From: Moraxella lacunata
GTDB lineage: Bacteria > Pseudomonadota > Gammaproteobacteria > Pseudomonadales > Moraxellaceae
DNA length: 33,658 bases
Reading direction: 5' to 3'
NCBI RefSeq assembly: GCF_002027545.1
Contig: NZ_MXAN01000051.1
Span: 18,257 to 51,914 of the forward strand
The translations under genes and the position numbers were made by a program. Below the pieces are notes generated by a model that saw only the letters and a list, made by a program, of their open reading frames with translations, was not told the DNA's origin and did not search any database. This document shows, piece after piece, positions 25,302-33,658 of this stretch. Each line of letters starts with the position of its first letter. Position 1 is the first letter of the stretch.

Positions 25302-27170
25302 ATGCAAGATAAGCCGCTCGCCCTAGTTATTGATGATGAAGCTGACCTATGTCGCCTGATGCAAATCACCCTAAACAAGATGGGCATAGATACACACGTT
25401 GCTTATGATGTGGCAAGTGCCAAAGGTTTTTTGGCAGACAATCACTATGATTTTTGTCTCACCGACCTTGCCCTACCCGATGGTTCTGGCATGGAAATTG
25501 TGGAGCTTATCACCAAAACCACCACAACGCCTGTGGCAGTCATCACCGCCCATGGCGATGTAAATGTTGCCATTGAAGCGATGAAAATTGGTGCATTTGA
25601 CTTTGTCAATAAACCACTGGACTTACCACGCTTACGCCAACTTGCCAAATCTGCCTTAAAGGCTAATGAATCCATCATTCAAGACACCAAAAGCATCACA
25701 GCACAAGAAAACAACAACCCAAAACAAGATACCAACACCATCATACCATCTAACCCATTGACAGGCAATTTGCTTGCACCCACAGAAAATAGTACCCAAA
25801 TCAACCAAGATGGGCGTCAAAGAACCATAAAAAACACCACCAAAAAAACCACCGCTGTCAGCGATGATGATATTTTTGGCGGTCGTCTTATTGGTGATTC
25901 TCGCCCCATGAAACAGTTGCGTTCTACCATCAAAAAATTAGCCCGCTCACAGGCACCAGTATTTTTATGGGGAGGTTCGGGTACGGGCAAAGAAGTGGTT
26001 TCACGACTCATCCATGACCTAAGCGGTCGCCGTAATGGCAATTTTGTCCCCGTCAACTGTGGTGCGATACCATCTGAGCTGATGGAGAGTGAATTTTTTG
26101 GGCATAAAAAGGGCAGTTTTACCGGAGCAACATCGGACAAAATCGGACTGTTCCAACAAGCTGATGGTGGCACACTGTTTTTGGATGAAGTGGCAGATTT
26201 GCCACTTGCCATGCAGGTCAAGCTACTTCGTGCCATTCAAGAAAAAACCGTGCGTGCCATCGGTGACACCAAAGAGGTGCCTGTGGATATCCGTATTGTC
26301 TGTGCCACGCATAAAGATTTGGAGGATTTGGTACAAAAAGGGGCATTCCGTCAAGATTTGTTCTATCGCATTAATGTCATCGAGGTCAAGTTGCCCGCCC
26401 TAAATGACCGCCGTGATGACATTCCCATGCTTGCCAAGCATTTTTTGGAGATGATTGCCAAAGATTGGGGGCTTGACAATCTTAGCCTAACCGATGATGC
26501 CATAGACATGCTGACATATCATAACTTCAAAGGCAATGTGCGTGAGCTAAGAAATATCTTGGAGCGTGCCGTCACCATGAGCGATGGCGATGAGATTGAT
26601 GCTCATCATCTCATGCTAGGTGATGTCCATGACATATCAGAGTTAGATGATGCTCCATCTGACACAGACCATGATGACACCCCCACGCTTACACCAACCG
26701 AGTCTTTAACAGACACATCTGGCACTGTTGCCAATGGCATCTCCATCCCTACCAATGCCATCAAGACATCGCCCTATCATGACCAGCGACCAACCTACAC
26801 CGCCAACACCGTCATCAAAGAAAATAAAGAACCCAAGCCCATCACCCAAGGTCTAAACATCATCGCATCTGCCAACTATGGTACGCCCTTGTCCACCCCA
26901 AAAGCCCAAAAATCCAATCCGCTTGACAATGATGATGGTCACACTTTTGACAAATTGGATTTGTCAGAACATGAAGATTTGGCAAACAGCAACCTACCCA
27001 GTCAAGGATTAGAAGCCTATTTGCTTGACCAAGAACGTCAAATCATCTGCACCGCCTTACAGCAAGCAGGGGGCAACAAAACCCAAGCCGCCAAACTGCT
27101 TGGCATGACCTTTCGCTCTCTGCGTTATCGCATGAAAAAACTTGATATCGATGATGGTGATGATGAATAA
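25302..27170 (+). CDS. pilR: PilR-type sigma54-dependent response regulator
   Basis: 622 residues. The receiver domain (1-120) has LALVIDDE and phosphoacceptor D55 in LTDLALPDGSG. The AAA+ domain (about 193-435) has Walker A GGSGTGKE at 224-231, the sigma54-contacting loop GSFTGA at 271-276, and Walker B TLFLDEVADL near 291-300. A Fis-type helix-turn-helix ends the protein (GGNKTQAAKLLGMTFRSLRYRMKKL). All blocks match Pseudomonas PilR, but that protein is about 445 residues. The extra length is two low-complexity linkers, 121-190 (Asn/Thr/Gln-rich) and roughly 440-570 (Asp/Thr/Ser-rich). ATG 25302 follows GGAAA; the TTG at 25290 is rejected. Expected target: the sigma54 pilA promoter at 17010-17027. 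Confidence 0.95.
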   Translation: MQDKPLALVIDDEADLCRLMQITLNKMGIDTHVAYDVASAKGFLADNHYDFCLTDLALPDGSGMEIVELITKTTTTPVAVITAHGDVNVAIEAMKIGAFDFVNKPLDLPRLRQLAKSALKANESIIQDTKSITAQENNNPKQDTNTIIPSNPLTGNLLAPTENSTQINQDGRQRTIKNTTKKTTAVSDDDIFGGRLIGDSRPMKQLRSTIKKLARSQAPVFLWGGSGTGKEVVSRLIHDLSGRRNGNFVPVNCGAIPSELMESEFFGHKKGSFTGATSDKIGLFQQADGGTLFLDEVADLPLAMQVKLLRAIQEKTVRAIGDTKEVPVDIRIVCATHKDLEDLVQKGAFRQDLFYRINVIEVKLPALNDRRDDIPMLAKHFLEMIAKDWGLDNLSLTDDAIDMLTYHNFKGNVRELRNILERAVTMSDGDEIDAHHLMLGDVHDISELDDAPSDTDHDDTPTLTPTESLTDTSGTVANGISIPTNAIKTSPYHDQRPTYTANTVIKENKEPKPITQGLNIIASANYGTPLSTPKAQKSNPLDNDDGHTFDKLDLSEHEDLANSNLPSQGLEAYLLDQERQIICTALQQAGGNKTQAAKLLGMTFRSLRYRMKKLDIDDGDDE

Positions 27171-27205
27171 GCCCAACACATCTGACACATCAACCATAAA
27201 AAACC

Positions 27206-27239
27206 AAAAAAAAAGGGGGCATGATGAACGCCCCTTTTT
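27206..27239. terminator. bidirectional terminator between pilR and ctpA
   Basis: A-run plus GGGGGC (to 27220) pairs with GCCCC plus T-run (27230-27239) around a short loop. The genes converge here, so it can serve both. Confidence 0.8.
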
Positions 27240-27263
27240 ACATCCCAGAATCCACTAACATCC

Positions 27264-28682
27264 TTAGAACCCACCCACAGGGGCGAAATCCACGCCTGTT
27301 TCTAGTTTTGCTCCATCCATTAAGATGAGTGCTTGCGACAGCCACACGTCGCCTGATATCGCCATCATGGTCGGTGCTAGCTCAGCAGACCTATCAAATG
27401 CCACATCAGGCACGACCCCCACCCCATCAATCCGCTGACCATCAGCGGTCAGATAATGAGCGGTGGTCATCTTGACCGCTTGCCCATCACCTATGGGGAT
27501 GACCGACTGCACCGAACCCTTGCCATAGCTCGTCTCGCCGACTATCAAGGCTCGTTTTTGTGACTGCAAGCTACTGGCTAACACTTCGGCAGCTGATGCC
27601 GAGTAGCGGTTTTGTAATATCATCACCGGCAAATCAATGAGCAGTGGCGAGCCTTCGGTTCTTAGCTCACGCTCCACCCCCTGTCGCCCTGCCACTTGCA
27701 CCAATGTCTGGTTACGCATAAACAGCGATGCCACCGCCCCTGCCGACTCTAAGACCCCACCGGGGTTGTTTCGTACATCCAATATCACCCCCGTGATTGG
27801 CACGCTCGCCTGCCCCAAACTCTCCAAAATCTGCTGACGGGTATTGTTTTGAAACACGGGCAGTTTAATGATAACCACACCCCCAACGATGGCAGTCTCT
27901 ACATTACTTTTTAATACTTCATTACGCTGAGCAGTAAGTCGCCTTTTGCTACGCCCCGCATGAGACACCACAATATCCACCTGTGTGCCAGAGATGCCAC
28001 TTAGCAACTGCTTGACATCATTTTCACTGTGGCTCTCATCCAGCTTGGTCTCACCCACTTGGTGTAGATAGTCTCCCACTTTTACGCCAGCACGTTTGGC
28101 AGATGAGTCTTCATGAACACTGGTAATGACCCAATGACTCTCATCATCCTGCCATACCGCTGACAGCCCGATGTTCGCCACGTTGCCTGCGGTGAATGAT
28201 TGTAGATTGACAAAGGCTTCTTTGTCCAAGAACTCCGCATGACTGTCTAGCCCTGTCAGCATGCCACTCATGGCATTTTCAAAGAGCTTCTCATCATTGA
28301 CTTCTTCGACATAGTCACGACGCACCAAATCCACCACCGACACAAAGGTTTTTAGGGTATTTGGCGATACCGCTCCCAGTGGCACACGCCCCTGATGCAG
28401 TCCTTCTATGCCATGCAGTGTATTGGGCTTACTCTCTAAGGCATCAAGTGTCGGGCTTGTTGGGTCTTGGGCATTCATCTGCTCGCCATCTGCCATCTGT
28501 CCACTTGTCTGTGCTTCGGTATCTAGACCGCTGTCGGCTTGCACATCATCGCCAAAGCCGAGTAGATTTGCCACTTTATTGATGGGCGTACTGATGGCTT
28601 TGGGTAGCTCGGCATGGCTTGTCATCGGCATACTTACCGCCAACGCCACCATGCTCGCCAGTAGTGTTTTTGTCAGTTTCAT
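27264..28682 (-). CDS. ctpA: C-terminal processing peptidase (S41, CtpA type)
   Basis: 472 residues, periplasmic. The signal peptide is [24 protein letters not shown]. After a spacer of about 75 residues comes the S41 N-terminal helix pair ([30 protein letters not shown]), a PDZ domain (about 170-245, [11 protein letters not shown] and [15 protein letters not shown]), and the protease core with catalytic serine in [12 protein letters not shown] and catalytic lysine in TSYGKGSVQ. It trims tails of exported proteins and can control peptidoglycan hydrolases. Its ATG overlaps the gpmI stop by four bases, an arrangement in which a cell-envelope gene is coupled to a glycolytic one. It contains no transmembrane anchor apart from the signal. 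Confidence 0.93.
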   Translation of the reverse strand: MKLTKTLLASMVALAVSMPMTSHAELPKAISTPINKVANLLGFGDDVQADSGLDTEAQTSGQMADGEQMNAQDPTSPTLDALESKPNTLHGIEGLHQGRVPLGAVSPNTLKTFVSVVDLVRRDYVEEVNDEKLFENAMSGMLTGLDSHAEFLDKEAFVNLQSFTAGNVANIGLSAVWQDDESHWVITSVHEDSSAKRAGVKVGDYLHQVGETKLDESHSENDVKQLLSGISGTQVDIVVSHAGRSKRRLTAQRNEVLKSNVETAIVGGVVIIKLPVFQNNTRQQILESLGQASVPITGVILDVRNNPGGVLESAGAVASLFMRNQTLVQVAGRQGVERELRTEGSPLLIDLPVMILQNRYSASAAEVLASSLQSQKRALIVGETSYGKGSVQSVIPIGDGQAVKMTTAHYLTADGQRIDGVGVVPDVAFDRSAELAPTMMAISGDVWLSQALILMDGAKLETGVDFAPVGGF

Positions 28683-30235
28683 ACATCCACCAATAGGCTC
28701 TCACCCGTCATCTCGGCAGGTTTTTGCATACCCATCAGGTGCAAAATAGTCGGAGCGACATCACACAGTCGTCCGCCTGTCCGCACGCTCACCTGTTTGT
28801 CGCCCACATAGATAAACGGCACAAATTCGGTCGTGTGCTGAGTATGCACCTGTCCGCTTTCGTAGTCTTGCATTTGCTCGCAGTTGCCGTGGTCGGCGGT
28901 GATGAGCAGATGACCGTTCATCTCACGCACCGCACCGACTATCTCGCCAATACAGGTATCCACCGCTTCTACCGCCTTGACCGCCGCATCAAACACGCCC
29001 GTATGCCCCACCATGTCGCCATTGGCGTAGTTGATGATGACCACGTCAAACTCGCCTGATAATATCGCTTCTTTTAGCTTGTCAGTTACTTCAAAAGCAC
29101 TCATCTCGGGCTTTTCATCATAGGTTTTGACATCAGGGCTATTTACCAAAATGCGTTTTTCGCCGTCATACAGCTCTTCACGCCCGCCACTAAAAAAGAA
29201 AGTAACGTGAGCGTATTTTTCGGTTTCGGCAATGCGAAGCTGGGTTTTACCGTGATTTTGTAGGTATTCGCCCAATGTATTGGCAAGGCTTGTTGGATAA
29301 TACGCCACCGTTGTTTTAGGGTTAGCTTCTAACTCATCAGAATATTTGGTCATCATGACAAAAGCAGACAGCTCGGGCGTTGCCTTACGCTTAAAGCCGT
29401 CAAAATCAGCATTCACAAAGGCTTGGCTAATCTCTCTGGCACGGTCAGCCCGAAAATTGACAAAAATCACGCCGTCATTGTCCGCTATTACGCCATTATC
29501 ATCAATTATGGTCGCCTGTACAAACTCATCGGTCTCGTCCGCCCCATAGGCAAGCTCTATGGCATGGCTGGCACTGTCCGCTTCACGCACCGCCTTGGCT
29601 TGGGTCATCAGGTCGTACGCCTGCTCCACCCTATCCCACCGCTTGTCTCTGTCCATGGCAAAAAAGCGTCCGATACAGCTTGCGATTTTGGCTTCGGCAT
29701 CAAACTCTTGGCTAAGATTTGCCAGATACTGCTCCAAATCCGCCACATAGCCGTCTGCCGATTTTGGCGGAGTGTCTCGCCCGTCCAAAAACGCATGGAC
29801 GAACACTTGGCTTGCCCCCTGCTCTACGGCAAGTTTGGCGGTCGCCTTGATGTGGTCAATGTGAGCATGAACCCCACCGTCCGACAACAAGCCCAAAATA
29901 TGCACTGCTCCTTCATTTGCCACCGTATCCTTGACCACCTTAACCAGCACGTCATTATGAAAAAATTCGCCCGAGCTGATGTCATTCATGATACGGGTAG
30001 AATCTTGGTACAAAATCCGCCCTGCCCCAAGGTTCATATGCCCCACTTCTGAATTACCAAATTGACCGTCAGGCAAACCCACGTCCTGTCCTGAGCCTGA
30101 GATAAGCCCATGTGGACAGCTTGCCATGAGCGTGTCCAGATTGGGTTTTTTGGCGGTATAAACGGCGTTGTCTCGTGAGTCTTCTCGGTGTCCGACACCG
30201 TCCAAAATCATCAAAACGTGGGGGATTTTTTTCAT
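28679..30235 (-). CDS. gpmI: 2,3-bisphosphoglycerate-independent phosphoglycerate mutase
   Basis: Interconverts 3- and 2-phosphoglycerate with two manganese ions. It has 518 residues, the usual size. [13 protein letters not shown] carries a metal-binding Asp, the phosphorylated serine is S62 in [15 protein letters not shown], and [49 protein letters not shown] and [11 protein letters not shown] supply the remaining active-site residues of the alkaline-phosphatase fold. AAGG lies eight bases upstream of the ATG. It is the first gene of a gpmI-ctpA operon with a promoter at 30264-30292. Confidence 0.97.
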   Translation of the reverse strand: MKKIPHVLMILDGVGHREDSRDNAVYTAKKPNLDTLMASCPHGLISGSGQDVGLPDGQFGNSEVGHMNLGAGRILYQDSTRIMNDISSGEFFHNDVLVKVVKDTVANEGAVHILGLLSDGGVHAHIDHIKATAKLAVEQGASQVFVHAFLDGRDTPPKSADGYVADLEQYLANLSQEFDAEAKIASCIGRFFAMDRDKRWDRVEQAYDLMTQAKAVREADSASHAIELAYGADETDEFVQATIIDDNGVIADNDGVIFVNFRADRAREISQAFVNADFDGFKRKATPELSAFVMMTKYSDELEANPKTTVAYYPTSLANTLGEYLQNHGKTQLRIAETEKYAHVTFFFSGGREELYDGEKRILVNSPDVKTYDEKPEMSAFEVTDKLKEAILSGEFDVVIINYANGDMVGHTGVFDAAVKAVEAVDTCIGEIVGAVREMNGHLLITADHGNCEQMQDYESGQVHTQHTTEFVPFIYVGDKQVSVRTGGRLCDVAPTILHLMGMQKPAEMTGESLLVDV

Positions 30236-30263
30236 GATAAAGCCTTTTTTAACAAATCAAAAA

Positions 30264-30292
30264 TGATAACTCATTTCCCATTTTATCACAAA
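30264..30292 (-). promoter_or_regulatory. possible promoter of gpmI-ctpA
   Basis: On the minus strand TTGTGA, 17-base spacer, TATCAT; about 30 bases before the gpmI ATG. Confidence 0.45.
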
Positions 30293-30328
30293 ATACCCCC
30301 ATTCGGCACGGCAAAAACCTCCCAAATC

Positions 30329-30357
30329 TTGAAATTTTTACAAAATTATCGTACAAT
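30329..30357 (+). promoter_or_regulatory. sigma70 promoter of 6S RNA
   Basis: TTGAAA at 30329-30334, 17-base spacer, TACAAT at 30352-30357. The start falls near 30364, which is exactly where the closing stem of the 6S RNA begins. Confidence 0.7.
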
Positions 30358-30361
30358 AGAG

Positions 30362-30545
30362 CCACTGAAACATTCGCCAGTTGAGAATACACCTGAGCCG
30401 ATAATCACACTTACAGGGTAATGACTGTTTGCTGTGGTGTGTATGCCCGCATCATCTGATGTATCGGGAAACCTAAAACAGCAAAGATTTACCCGCCTTG
30501 AACTACTTGGTTCATGGGCAACACTTGACAGCGGTGTTTCGGTTT
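30362..30545 (+). ncRNA. ssrS: 6S RNA
   Basis: About 184 bases that mimic an open promoter and bind sigma70-RNA polymerase in stationary phase. Family landmarks match gammaproteobacterial 6S RNA: CCTGAGCCGAT at 30392-30402 and, in the 3' half, CCTAAAACAGC (compare CCTTAAAACTGC) and GCCTTGAACTACTTGGTTCA (compare CCTTGAACCAAGGGTTCA). The ends pair, CTGAAACA (30365-30372) with TGTTTCGG (30535-30542), and a T-rich tail follows. Ends are placed by this stem and by the promoter. The usual downstream gene ygfA/fau is absent; tRNA-Asn follows instead. Confidence 0.9.
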
Positions 30546-30627
30546 TTTATTTTTATACTTTTAAAATATTGATTTTAAACAAAAATATTTTTAATATTAA
30601 AATTTTTATCATTTTTTAAAAAATTTC

Positions 30628-30655
30628 TTGACAAGTTGTCAAAAATCTATATAAT
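30628..30655 (+). promoter_or_regulatory. sigma70 promoter of tRNA-Asn
   Basis: Consensus TTGACA at 30628-30633, 16-base spacer, consensus TATAAT at 30650-30655. The -35 box is part of a perfect palindrome TTGACAAGTTGTCAA (30628-30642). Confidence 0.8.
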
Positions 30656-30682
30656 ACGCAATCACTTGATACGACAAGTTAT

Positions 30683-30758
30683 TCCCCAATAGCTCAGTCG
30701 GTAGAGCATCGGACTGTTAATCCGTGTGTCCCTGGTTCGAGCCCAGGTTGGGGAGCCA
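30683..30758 (+). tRNA. tRNA-Asn (anticodon GTT)
   Basis: 76 bases with encoded CCA. Acceptor TCCCCAA (30683-30689) pairs with TTGGGGA (30748-30754), discriminator G, CCA at 30756-30758. D-loop AGCTCAGTCGGTAGAGC, anticodon loop CTGTTAA with GTT at 30716-30718, and T-arm CTGGTTCGAGCCCAG are present. The outermost anticodon-stem pair appears to be T-T. Confidence 0.97.
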
Positions 30759-30763
30759 TATTT

Positions 30764-30796
30764 AAAAACCCTTTTCTGTTTTGGAAAAGGGTTTTT
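30764..30796 (+). terminator. terminator after tRNA-Asn
   Basis: AAAAACCCTTTT (30764-30775) and AAAAGGGTTTTT (30785-30796) form a 12-bp stem with a 9-base loop and a T run. Confidence 0.88.
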
Positions 30797-30884
30797 GCTT
30801 TTTCGCTTTTGGTTATGTCATTATTTGCTTGATATCATGGGCATGATGATAAAAACCACACCATCATGCCCACACCCCATCCCA

Positions 30885-31871
30885 TCACCAATCATTTGCG
30901 ATTGCTTGGCACTGCCATCGCCCTTGACGGATATCTTGATACTTAGCCATGTCTGTCTTTGCCGTCTTGCTGGGTTGGTTTGATACCCAATGATACCGAT
31001 AGATTTTATCATCTTTGGCATAAAATTCAGATGAATGCTCAGGCTTAACCGTATAATAATCACCATCTACATGATAATCAAACACATCCAAATCCCACCC
31101 ATGCGACTCATCATCACTCATTAGGATGTCTATTTGGTTAAACCCATTTAACAGGATAAAATTAGGGTCGTTTAATTTTTCCACAATGGGATTGCCGTTA
31201 TCATCAAAATACTCATCAATAAAATCAAGCTCGCTCTCATCACGACTAAGATACGCTCGCCCTACTGTCTCATCCACCCCATCTTGTATGAAATAAATCC
31301 GCCCATTATCAGCCATCAACTTATAACTAAAACTTTGGCTAAATCGCTCTCGTTTGGTGCTATACATGACAATGATGTCATTATGACCGCTCGGAACAGC
31401 ATTTTGCCATGCATACCTCTCTTGGTACTTCCCACCATCTTTACCCACTTCATTCATGTCAGCATAAAACTTCAAGGTATTGACATCATTACCATGACAC
31501 AAATAAGCATGACCACCAGAGACGTAACTTGGCTCATCATCATTAATTTGCAATAAAAAACCATCTTCATCACTTCGCCCCTTGATATGAAGACGTGTGC
31601 CGTCTTGATAACGATTATGCCTACTCATCACGGCAAATACAGAAGGCTTGTCCATCTCAATAGACATCACATCACCCACGAGCCGATAACCGCCAAACGC
31701 TACCATGCCCATCGCACTTATCATCACACGCTGATTGGGCAAAAGACACATCATGCTCTGATTGGCTTGTTTGTCGTGTTTTAAACAGCCAATCAGCTCA
31801 TCAGCATTTGGGTAACTGTTTGCATGAACACAAACACTCATAAACATCATCAAGCAAAGCAACCATCTCAT
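30885..31871 (-). CDS. exported protein of unknown function
   Basis: 328 residues. The N-terminus MRWLLCLMMFMSVCVHANS is a signal peptide (cleavage near residue 18), so the protein is probably periplasmic. The mature chain is rich in Asp, Tyr and Gly and has Cys at about 29, 42, 124 and 323, which may form disulfides. No catalytic motif or known domain is evident. It lies ten bases downstream of the nadM-like gene and may share its transcript. I do not recognise the family. Confidence 0.8.
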   Translation of the reverse strand: MRWLLCLMMFMSVCVHANSYPNADELIGCLKHDKQANQSMMCLLPNQRVMISAMGMVAFGGYRLVGDVMSIEMDKPSVFAVMSRHNRYQDGTRLHIKGRSDEDGFLLQINDDEPSYVSGGHAYLCHGNDVNTLKFYADMNEVGKDGGKYQERYAWQNAVPSGHNDIIVMYSTKRERFSQSFSYKLMADNGRIYFIQDGVDETVGRAYLSRDESELDFIDEYFDDNGNPIVEKLNDPNFILLNGFNQIDILMSDDESHGWDLDVFDYHVDGDYYTVKPEHSSEFYAKDDKIYRYHWVSNQPSKTAKTDMAKYQDIRQGRWQCQAIANDW

Positions 31872-31881
31872 CGAAGCACCC

Positions 31882-32898
31882 CTACAACCCCAACATCTTA
31901 GTTATCACGCTATAATGGTCTTCAAACATCATACGCCCGTCAAGCTCGCCAAGCGGTAGCCAAAACGCCCGACTGGCATCATCGCCCCCTGCCACATCGG
32001 GGAGCTTATCGCCTGTCAGTTCAAAATAAAACACCGTTGTTACCGTCCGTCCACGAGCCGAACGGTTCGGAGCGTCAAAGGCATGGCTTGCTTTTAGAGT
32101 GCTTGGGCTGATGATAAGCCCAGTCTCTTCTTGTAATTCACGTAACGCACAGTCAAGCAGGCTTTCATCTTTATCCAAAAATCCGCCCGCCAACGCATAC
32201 AGCCCACGCCCATACTCGCCCCCACGCTCAATGAGTAGCACATGACCTGCCTGCACCACCAAAGCGTCCGCCGTAACAAACACAGGTGGATACGGAGCGG
32301 ACTGCCATGCTTTTTGATAATCTAAGACATGGCGGTATTCACGTTGCAGATGAGTAAAATCGTCCGTTTGGGCAAACTTTTGTAAAAAAGCCACGCTCGG
32401 GGCAGGCATTTTATCTTGCCAATCATCGCCATTTTTTAGACGTTCATCTAAAAAATACGCCCGTCTTAGCGGTGTGGCAGACAAATTTTCAAAACTGGGC
32501 AACTCAACAAAACCCCAATCAGGAAATAACGACAAATAATACGAACTGTCATCCTTGGTATGCCCGATGATACCAATCTTGGCAGGTTCGTTTTGGGTGA
32601 TAAACGAGACCGCTTGTTGGACGTTTTGGAGCCATTTGTGGTCATTATAGAGCGTGTCATCAATGGGCATACAAATGATACGCTCGCTGTCGGCTGTGTC
32701 ATTATCAAAGGCTTTTAAAATCATGCTTTCACGTTCATCAAAGCTAAACGGATTTTTGATGGTGCGTGGGCTATTTGCCGAACCGATGAGCATGATGACG
32801 GTTTTGGCACGGTTTAGGGCTTCACGCACGACAAATTCATGCCCATGATGAAACGGCTGAAACCGCCCGATAAATACCAAATAATCAAATTGAGCCAT
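31882..32898 (-). CDS. bifunctional NMN adenylyltransferase/Nudix hydrolase
   Basis: 338 residues in two domains. The N-terminal nucleotidyltransferase (1-175) starts FDYLVFIGRFQPFHHGHEFV, with the HxGH ATP-binding motif, and has GSANSPRTIKNPFSFDER (compare ISSTSR-type loop). The C-terminal Nudix domain (about 200-338) has GGFLDKDESLLDCALRELQEETGL, the full GX5EX7REUXEEXGU box, quoted here as GGFLDKDES and RELQEETG. This NadM-Nudix fusion makes NAD from NMN and hydrolyses ADP-ribose in cyanobacterial and gammaproteobacterial relatives. ATG 32898 is preferred over 32910 because MAQFDYL begins the family's N-terminus. Confidence 0.92.
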   Translation of the reverse strand: MAQFDYLVFIGRFQPFHHGHEFVVREALNRAKTVIMLIGSANSPRTIKNPFSFDERESMILKAFDNDTADSERIICMPIDDTLYNDHKWLQNVQQAVSFITQNEPAKIGIIGHTKDDSSYYLSLFPDWGFVELPSFENLSATPLRRAYFLDERLKNGDDWQDKMPAPSVAFLQKFAQTDDFTHLQREYRHVLDYQKAWQSAPYPPVFVTADALVVQAGHVLLIERGGEYGRGLYALAGGFLDKDESLLDCALRELQEETGLIISPSTLKASHAFDAPNRSARGRTVTTVFYFELTGDKLPDVAGGDDASRAFWLPLGELDGRMMFEDHYSVITKMLGL

Positions 32899-32989
32899 GT
32901 TAAATCTCATTATTTAAAAAATTAGACTTGATAAAAGCGATTATGTTACCATAAAAGCATAGATTTATCTTTATTATTGAGTTTTTACC

Positions 32990-33613
32990 ATGAGCGATTT
33001 ACAAAACGAACCTTTAAGCAGTAACATCATCATCACGCCCAACGCCCAAGACTATCTGGCAGAACTGCTTGCCAAACAAGAAGTGGACGGCATTGGCGTG
33101 CGTATTTTTGTGGAACACGCAGGCACGCCTCGAGCCGAATGCTGTATGAGCTACTGCCAACCTGATGAGATTGATGAAGACGATTTGCAAATTCCTTATG
33201 ACAAATTTGTCGCCCACATTGACGCCCCGAGCATTCCTTATCTGCATGATGCGGTGATTGATTATAACAAAGACCGTTTTGGCGGTCAGCTCACATTTAG
33301 AGCCCCTAACTCAAAAGTCCCCCAAGTGGGCGAAAATGCCAGCATTGAAGAGCGGATTACTTATGTGCTACAAGCCGAGATTAACCCCCAACTTGCCAGT
33401 CATGGTGGTCATGTGGAGCTTTTGGAAGTCATCGAAGATAATGCAGGCAAAACTGCGGTGCTAAAATTTGGCGGTGGCTGTCAAGGGTGCAGTGCGGTGG
33501 ATGTTACCTTGCGTCAAGGCGTGGAAGTTCAGCTAAAACAACAAATCCCTGAGCTCACCCAAGTCATTGACGAAACCGACCACACTAAGACGGAAAATGC
33601 GTATTATAAATGA
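32990..33613 (+). CDS. nfuA: Fe-S cluster carrier NfuA
   Basis: 207 residues. The N-terminal A-type-carrier-like domain (1-105: IIITPNAQDYLAELLAKQ, GVRIFVEHAGTPRAECCMSYC) precedes the Nfu domain, with cluster-binding C164 and C167 in FGGGCQGCSAVDVTLRQGVE. It delivers 4Fe-4S clusters to target proteins, especially under oxidative stress or iron shortage. It is divergent from the NadM gene, 91 bases away. Two adjacent Cys (51, 52) and C56 are also present in the degenerate A-type domain. The window ends 45 bases after the stop with no terminator visible. Confidence 0.96.
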   Translation: MSDLQNEPLSSNIIITPNAQDYLAELLAKQEVDGIGVRIFVEHAGTPRAECCMSYCQPDEIDEDDLQIPYDKFVAHIDAPSIPYLHDAVIDYNKDRFGGQLTFRAPNSKVPQVGENASIEERITYVLQAEINPQLASHGGHVELLEVIEDNAGKTAVLKFGGGCQGCSAVDVTLRQGVEVQLKQQIPELTQVIDETDHTKTENAYYK

Positions 33614-33658
33614 TTGGTTAAAAAAGATAAAAGGGCATGAATTGAACCGCACCCCAAA

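Noticed and set aside
30188..30619. Small plus-strand open frames between gpmI and tRNA-Asn
   Set aside because: They overlap the 6S RNA and its promoter and show no coding signals.
1..33658. CRISPR arrays, prophage genes or a replication origin
   Set aside because: No regularly spaced direct repeats, phage structural genes or DnaA-box clusters were found by eye.

Overview
The window reads as chromosome of a Moraxellaceae gammaproteobacterium, most likely a Moraxella species. The reasons are an Acinetobacter-type dat gene, an alkaline-type pilin with a sigma54 promoter, a GacA-PilS-PilR block, a gammaproteobacterial 6S RNA, NfuA, and a moderately AT-rich base composition. The species call is inference; no rRNA or other species marker is present.

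Layout. 1-3400: a tetranucleotide repeat at the left edge, dat (2,4-diaminobutyrate aminotransferase, minus) and divergent serA (plus). 3552-14003: a ten-gene minus-strand polysaccharide island. It holds a GT2 glycosyltransferase, a GT52 sialyltransferase, a Wzx-like flippase, a hexapeptide acetyltransferase, neuB, a GT42 (CstII-like) sialyltransferase, neuA, an acyltransferase-3/SGNH gene broken by one in-frame amber codon, neuC, and an initiating polyprenyl-phosphate sugar transferase. 14087-16913: a PglL/TfpO-type O-oligosaccharyltransferase, a short second pilin and the main pilin pilA, all on the same strand and upstream of the island. 17191-18254: a repeat-rich pilA upstream region and an Ala/Thr-rich lipoprotein. 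18630-21984: pgk, a ThiE-like protein and a PBP7-type endopeptidase. 22810-27170 (plus): gacA-like, pilS and pilR. 27264-30235 (minus): ctpA and gpmI. 30362-30796: 6S RNA and tRNA-Asn(GTT). 30885-33613: an unknown exported protein, a NadM/Nudix bifunctional enzyme, and nfuA.

How it works together (inference). The island encodes Neu5Ac synthesis (neuC, neuB), activation (neuA), lipid-linked glycan initiation, one GT2 transferase, two unrelated sialyltransferases and a flippase. It has no recognisable polymerase and no capsule ABC exporter. It lies directly downstream of, and co-oriented with, two pilins and an O-oligosaccharyltransferase. The simplest reading is a self-contained pathway that makes a short sialylated lipid-linked glycan and transfers it to type IV pilin. 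Sialylated lipooligosaccharide is the main alternative. The pilin promoter carries a -24/-12 sigma54 site, and its likely activator pair PilS-PilR is encoded about 6 kb away in the same window.

Other structures of note are two 122-bp inverted copies of a REP/MITE-like element that bracket pilA, one of which supplies the last five codons and stop of pilA. Farther upstream lies a cluster of 15-bp quasi-palindromes of the form TGNCAA-N3-TTGNCA.
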